Assembly (NCBI GenBank): GCA_945900935.1
Contig: CAMDKT010000162.1
Coordinates: forward strand, 1 to 10,105
DNA: 10,105 nt
From: Candidatus Sulfopaludibacter sp. SbA3
GTDB lineage: Bacteria > Acidobacteriota > Terriglobia > Bryobacterales > Bryobacteraceae
Reading direction: 5' to 3'
Part shown: positions 6,946 through 10,105 of the stretch, piece by piece
How the letters are laid out: each line of letters begins with the position of its first letter
How positions within the stretch are numbered: position 1 is the stretch's first letter
Translations under genes and position numbers: made by a program
Notes under the pieces: model-generated
Databases searched by the model: none
Seen by the model: the letters and a program-made list of their open reading frames with translations, nothing else
Told to the model about the DNA's origin: nothing

Positions 6946-7773
6946 TCATTGACCCTCTTCCACCGGAGTCTCCGCCCCGCGCGACGCCCACTCCGCCCCT
7001 GCCAATACAATCATCGACGCCAGAAAACTCACCAGCACAATGATCACAGCCCAATAAAATGGCCCATACTCAATCTGCAGTTTCCGCAAGAATGACGGCC
7101 AAATCCATTTCATCAAATACTTGAACGCCTCCAACACAATCCCCACAACGATCGCAATCGGCACCACGCGCCGCCACGCCACTTTCGTATTCGGCAAAAT
7201 CCAGTAAATCAGGAACAGCGCCAACATCAAAACCGGCATCGCCGCCATTTTGAAAAAGAAGATGCTCATCCATGTCGCCGACCTCCCTAATAGCGATGGA
7301 TCCGCCGCCTTCAAAAAGTCGTAGTTCAACGCGCCCAATACGATCGACACCAGCGCCAGCGTTCCGCAAGCGAAAATCAGCCCCATGCTCACCAGTTGAT
7401 TCATGAAAAAACTGCGATGTTTCTTCACGCCCCAGCATTTGTTCAGCGCCACTTCCATCGGCTCAAAAATCCCATTCGCCGTGAATAGCAACAACAACAG
7501 CGACGTATAACTGAAATGCTGGAACCGGTTCGGAATCCAGTTAATCCCGCTCCGGATCTGCGCCTCCACTTCCTTCCCGAACAGATCGCTCATTGCGAAG
7601 TAAACCGCCTGCTCCGCCGAATCCCATCCAATCGAGCGGCAGAACCACACCAAGACCAATAAAAACGGGAAAAAGCTCAACAACACATTGGCGGCAATGG
7701 AGAATCCGAATACATGGACCTCCACTTCCATCCAATACTTCAGCGTCGGCCAGAACGGCCGCAAAAATCGCAT
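6946..7773 (-). CDS. YihY/virulence factor BrkB family inner-membrane protein
   Basis: The product has 275 residues, close to the usual family length. It is a multi-pass protein with about six hydrophobic segments, roughly at 24-46, 88-104, 127-149, 168-193, 202-220 and 239-261. Family hallmarks are the early FSIAANVLLSFFPFLLVLV, ANGIFEPMEVALNKCWGV (99-116), LIYWILPNTKVAWRRVVP (188-205) and YGPFYWAVIIVL through VLAGAEW near the end. Members were once called ribonuclease BN by mistake; the accepted view is an inner-membrane protein of unknown, possibly transport-related, function. Codons are mostly G-ending. The ATG at 7773 has AGAGG about eleven bases upstream. A TATACT hexamer lies 28-33 bases upstream of the ATG. 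It is probably first in a minus-strand unit with the SYLF gene and perhaps the nuclease-like gene. Family call strong, function unknown. Confidence 0.92.
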   Translation of the reverse strand: MRFLRPFWPTLKYWMEVEVHVFGFSIAANVLLSFFPFLLVLVWFCRSIGWDSAEQAVYFAMSDLFGKEVEAQIRSGINWIPNRFQHFSYTSLLLLLFTANGIFEPMEVALNKCWGVKKHRSFFMNQLVSMGLIFACGTLALVSIVLGALNYDFLKAADPSLLGRSATWMSIFFFKMAAMPVLMLALFLIYWILPNTKVAWRRVVPIAIVVGIVLEAFKYLMKWIWPSFLRKLQIEYGPFYWAVIIVLVSFLASMIVLAGAEWASRGAETPVEEGQ

Positions 7774-7800
7774 CTGCTATTCAACCTCTTTGCTGGGTGT

Positions 7801-7806
7801 AGTATA
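7801..7806 (-). promoter_or_regulatory. Possible -10 box of the YihY gene promoter
   Basis: TATACT on the minus strand, in the 61- to 96-base gap upstream of the YihY gene, lies 27 bases before its ATG. This would leave a short leader of about 20 bases. No good -35 hexamer is found at 16-18 bases' distance (AGCAGT at 17), so this is only a candidate. It would drive YihY, SYLF and perhaps the nuclease-like gene. Confidence 0.25.
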
Positions 7807-7834
7807 GCGTCCAAAGCTGGGCCACTGCTGACCC

Positions 7835-9982
7835 TCAAGCGGACTCTTTGTCCAAGGCCCTGGGGTGGTCTAAAAGCTGGGCGAACTGGTCGATCCTACA
7901 ATCCGTGCCAGACCGTCGGGCCCGACCGCAAACCCGTTCACAAAAGCGTTGCCGCCGGTTCCCAACCACGTCGCATTTGCAATCCGCGAACCATCCGCGT
8001 CCAGCGTTAGCCATAACAAATTGCCGAATGCTTGCGGCGATCCCCGGCACGAATCCCGCCAAATGAATCCGCCCCGTTCCGTCACGATCCATTTTGTTCA
8101 TTCCCAGCGGCGCGTAGCGCAACCACTCCGTCGTGCCTTTCTCGTCAAACCTTCCCAGAAAGCCCGAAGCCGTATCGGCGCCGGGCGGCCGGTCCGCCCC
8201 CGGAAGATCTGTGGCGCTCGTGCTGCCCATCACCCATATCCGCCTGTCTGCCGCCACCCGCAGGTTGAAAACACCGGTTCCGCCGGAGCCTCCCAGCAGC
8301 CGGGACCAGATCAACCGGCGATTCTTCAAGTCAAGCTTCATCAAAAAGGCCCGTCCGCCGAGGTCCGTCCCCACCAGCAGCCGGCCGGCCGGATCGAATT
8401 CCATAGTTCTGACCGCTCTGTTTGTCAGGCCTTTCTCAATCCCTTCGAACCGCATGCCCCCGTCCACGGAACGGTACAGCCGTTGGTTCGCCAGCACGTA
8501 GAGGATTTCGGCGGAACTCGGATCCACGCGGAAATCCCACGGTCCCGCCGGATCGAAGTCCAGTGACAGGTCGAACAATGTCGTGCCTGCGTCGTCGCTC
8601 CGTATGAAACGGGACCGGCCGGGCAGCTTCGCCTGAGCCCTCGCATATAATGTTGACGGCGAACTCGGCGCAGCCCTGATCTGATCAATGTATTGGGCAA
8701 TCGGTTCAAACGGACCGCCTTCCTGGGACCGATAGAGGCTGCTGGGGCTGACAAGCCAGACCTGATTTCCCTGCGAGTCCAGCGCCAAATCGCTGACCGT
8801 CCCGCCCAAGAAACTCAACCGAGAGCGAAGGTCCTTGAGCGAGATGTAGCCCAGATAGTTACTCCTCAGGACGTAGAAGCCGCCCTCCTGCTTGGGGTCG
8901 GCCACCACTCTCGACACCGAGGCGTAGTCGAAAATTTCCCAAGTCTCGCCTCCATTCCTGCTGCAGGAGGCCTGACCGGACGGGGTCCGGAGGCACAGAT
9001 ACTGGGAATTTAAGGGATGCACCGCGAGTTGGCCCACGATCCCGAACACGGTACGCCAAGTGGCACCGTCGTCATCGCTCGCCGCAAGCCTGTTCTCCGC
9101 GCTGACAATCATGGTGTTGCCCGCGAACTGAATGGATTGCACGGTGGTGCCCGGCTGCGTGGACCCCAGCGGTTCCCAAGCCCCAGCTTCCGCGTTGAAC
9201 CGGTACAGTGCCTTCCGCACATCCCGCGCCGGCTCGGGGCCAGTCTCCGGAAAGCTGTTGGACAGCGTGATGCCCGAAACAAGCAGATTGTCGTCCGCGT
9301 CGAAAACCGCCGAATCCAGGCTAGTGACTTCCCGACTCCCGTCCAGCAGCGTCGGATATAGTAACTTGCTCCCGTCCGCATTAAAATAGGCACAAAACGT
9401 CGAAAACGCACCCGCCGCGCCGGGGAACAAGCCAGACTCCACCCCCGGAATGTCCGAGGGCCGCCCGGTTCCACACAGGACCGGGTTGCCCTGAGAATCC
9501 GCGGCCAGCGCCCGTGTTCTAACACTGCCAAAGTATCCGAACCGCGTTGCGAACATAAGTTCCCCGGCGGCATTCACCCGAGCCAGAAAAGCGCTATTGA
9601 CGTCAACCGTCGTCTGAAATGCGCCAGCCGTTGTCTCGAAATCGACAGCCGCTGACGATCCCGCAACCAGGATGTCCCGATTCGGCAGTACGAAGAGCTT
9701 CGTCACCTCGCCGTTGAAAAAGCGGAGATACACCAGTTGGCCGGAGGTGCCGAGCTTCATCAGATATCCACGTCTCCGGCCCACGTTCGGCGCGGCCCTC
9801 GTAAATGGTTCACCCTCAGAGCCGGAGATGCCCGCAATGTAGGTGTTGCCGTCGAGATCACCCCCAACATCCACGGCACTATCGAAACCCACACCGCCTA
9901 ATATCGAGGAAAACTTCCAGACATCCTGTGCCGCAACAACGTGGGCTACAAGGAAAAGGGAAATCCCAAAGTTCCGGAGCAT
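7835..9982 (-). CDS. Secreted SBBP/Asp-box beta-propeller protein with a frameshifted C-terminus
   Basis: As it reads, the product has 715 residues. A signal peptide (MLRNFGISLFLVAHVVAA, cleavage near residue 18) predicts export. The first ~250 residues resemble SBBP-type propeller repeats (ILGGVGFDSAVDVGGDLDGN, LAADSQGNPVLCG). The middle holds BNR/Asp-box units typical of sialidase/sortilin-like propellers (SDDDGATW, SRNGGETWEIF, RSVDGG). SBBP-like blades return near LGGSGGTGVFNLRVAADRRI. After GFVPG the main frame becomes Cys/Arg-rich and unlike a propeller, while the next frame continues blade-like sequence to a stop at 7870. One base too many in the C4 run at 8042-8045 would explain this, and removing it gives a 703-residue protein. 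Such proteins are common in Acidobacteriota with no known function; a surface or scaffolding role is a guess. No strong Shine-Dalgarno sequence precedes ATG 9982. Its third positions are balanced, unlike those of the YihY and SYLF genes. Confidence 0.85.
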   Translation of the reverse strand: MLRNFGISLFLVAHVVAAQDVWKFSSILGGVGFDSAVDVGGDLDGNTYIAGISGSEGEPFTRAAPNVGRRRGYLMKLGTSGQLVYLRFFNGEVTKLFVLPNRDILVAGSSAAVDFETTAGAFQTTVDVNSAFLARVNAAGELMFATRFGYFGSVRTRALAADSQGNPVLCGTGRPSDIPGVESGLFPGAAGAFSTFCAYFNADGSKLLYPTLLDGSREVTSLDSAVFDADDNLLVSGITLSNSFPETGPEPARDVRKALYRFNAEAGAWEPLGSTQPGTTVQSIQFAGNTMIVSAENRLAASDDDGATWRTVFGIVGQLAVHPLNSQYLCLRTPSGQASCSRNGGETWEIFDYASVSRVVADPKQEGGFYVLRSNYLGYISLKDLRSRLSFLGGTVSDLALDSQGNQVWLVSPSSLYRSQEGGPFEPIAQYIDQIRAAPSSPSTLYARAQAKLPGRSRFIRSDDAGTTLFDLSLDFDPAGPWDFRVDPSSAEILYVLANQRLYRSVDGGMRFEGIEKGLTNRAVRTMEFDPAGRLLVGTDLGGRAFLMKLDLKNRRLIWSRLLGGSGGTGVFNLRVAADRRIWVMGSTSATDLPGADRPPGADTASGFLGRFDEKGTTEWLRYAPLGMNKMDRDGTGRIHLAGFVPGIAASIRQFVMANAGRGWFADCKCDVVGNRRQRFCERVCGRARRSGTDCRIDQFAQLLDHPRALDKESA
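7870..8042 (-). other. Out-of-frame true C-terminus of the propeller gene
   Basis: On the minus strand, in the frame one base off the upstream propeller gene, this stretch encodes blade-like sequence: AFGNLLWLTLDADGSRIANA, then TWLGTGG, NAFVNGFAVGPDGLARIVGS and a TAG stop at 7870. It has the L-D-A-D-G, A-T-x-L-G and V-G-S pattern of SBBP-type repeats, and joins smoothly to the main frame at GFVPG if one base is removed from 8042-8045. The alternative reading (to 7835) is rich in Cys and Arg. I infer that this is the original C-terminus. Either a real frameshift mutation or a base-calling error could be the cause. Confidence 0.75.
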
Positions 9983-10105
9983 AAGGCTGTAGCTCTCAAA
10001 ATAACACGCCGGCGCCCAATTCTAGTTCGCTTTCACGATGAGACTAACAATCCATGGCCACGCCGTCAGGCTTCGTAGTGCTTGGCTGTTCGCGGCCATC
10101 CGTGG
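9983..10105. other. Intergenic end of window, possible dispersed repeat or gene edge
   Basis: These 123 bases upstream of the large propeller gene contain no complete gene. An ATG at 10038 opens a plus frame to the window end (MRLTIHGHAVRLRSAWLFAA...). On the minus strand, two frames enter from the right: one ends with TAKHYEA and a stop at 10066, the other ends at 10022. The phrase around GCGGCCATCCGTGG resembles intergenic repeat text I have met in GC-rich genomes, but this is from memory. No convincing promoter for the propeller gene was found here. Confidence 0.3.

Noticed and set aside
6345..7043. 232-codon open frame on the plus strand
   Set aside because: It runs antisense across the SYLF gene and the end of the YihY gene. 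Its Pro/Ser/Ala-rich translation is typical of shadow frames.
6899..7054. Upstream extension of the SYLF frame to an ATG at 7054
   Set aside because: It overlaps the YihY coding sequence and would bury the signal peptide at residue 53. ATG 6898 has the better-spaced ribosome binding site.
7813..7882. Direct repeat AAAGCTGGGC at 7813-7822 and 7873-7882
   Set aside because: Only ten identical bases, two copies 60 bases apart and no flanking structure. It could be chance or a trace of a small duplication around the stop codon.
9983..10060. Promoter for the large propeller gene
   Set aside because: TAGAAT and TTGTTA hexamers occur on the minus strand but are spaced about 20 bases apart. Other pairs are spaced worse, so no promoter is called.

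Overview
The window looks like chromosomal DNA of a GC-rich bacterium. Gene style points to an Acidobacteriota of the Solibacter/Bryobacter kind: a YVTN-propeller/phosphoesterase fusion, a secreted SBBP/Asp-box propeller, and overlapping genes with C- or G-ending codons. This placement rests on gene style alone, with no rRNA or marker gene in view, so it is tentative. The window is tightly packed. No stretch longer than about 125 bases lacks a gene, and there is no tRNA, rRNA, CRISPR array or insertion sequence.

Left part, plus strand (1-5473): three genes run head to tail with overlapping stop and start codons. They are the 3' part of a glutamine-dependent NAD+ synthetase (nadE, cut by the window edge), an exported protein joining a YVTN-type beta-propeller to a phosphoesterase domain (ATGA overlap), and a cytoplasmic-looking GH57 alpha-glucan-active enzyme (TAATG overlap). 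The arrangement implies one mRNA with coupled translation, although the three functions have no obvious common pathway.

Middle, minus strand (5475-7773): read from right to left these are a YihY/BrkB-family inner-membrane protein, a secreted SYLF/Ysc84 lipid-binding-domain protein, and a 247-residue DUF3883-type protein with a complete-looking PD-(D/E)XK nuclease core. The last gene has a different base and codon pattern from its neighbours and ends one base from the convergent GH57 gene. It is the best candidate for a defence or restriction gene, and the least explained gene here.

Right part, minus strand (7835-9982): a large secreted beta-propeller protein with SBBP-like and BNR/Asp-box repeats. 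Its last 55-70 codons are read in the wrong frame. A single extra base, probably in the C4 run at 8042-8045, separates the main frame from a propeller-like C-terminus ending at 7870. The last 120 bases of the window are intergenic and may hold part of a dispersed repeat or the edge of another gene.

Across most of the window the plus strand is C-rich at third codon positions of plus genes, and minus genes are correspondingly G-ending. This is a replication-strand signature. The DUF3883 gene and the large propeller gene do not follow it.
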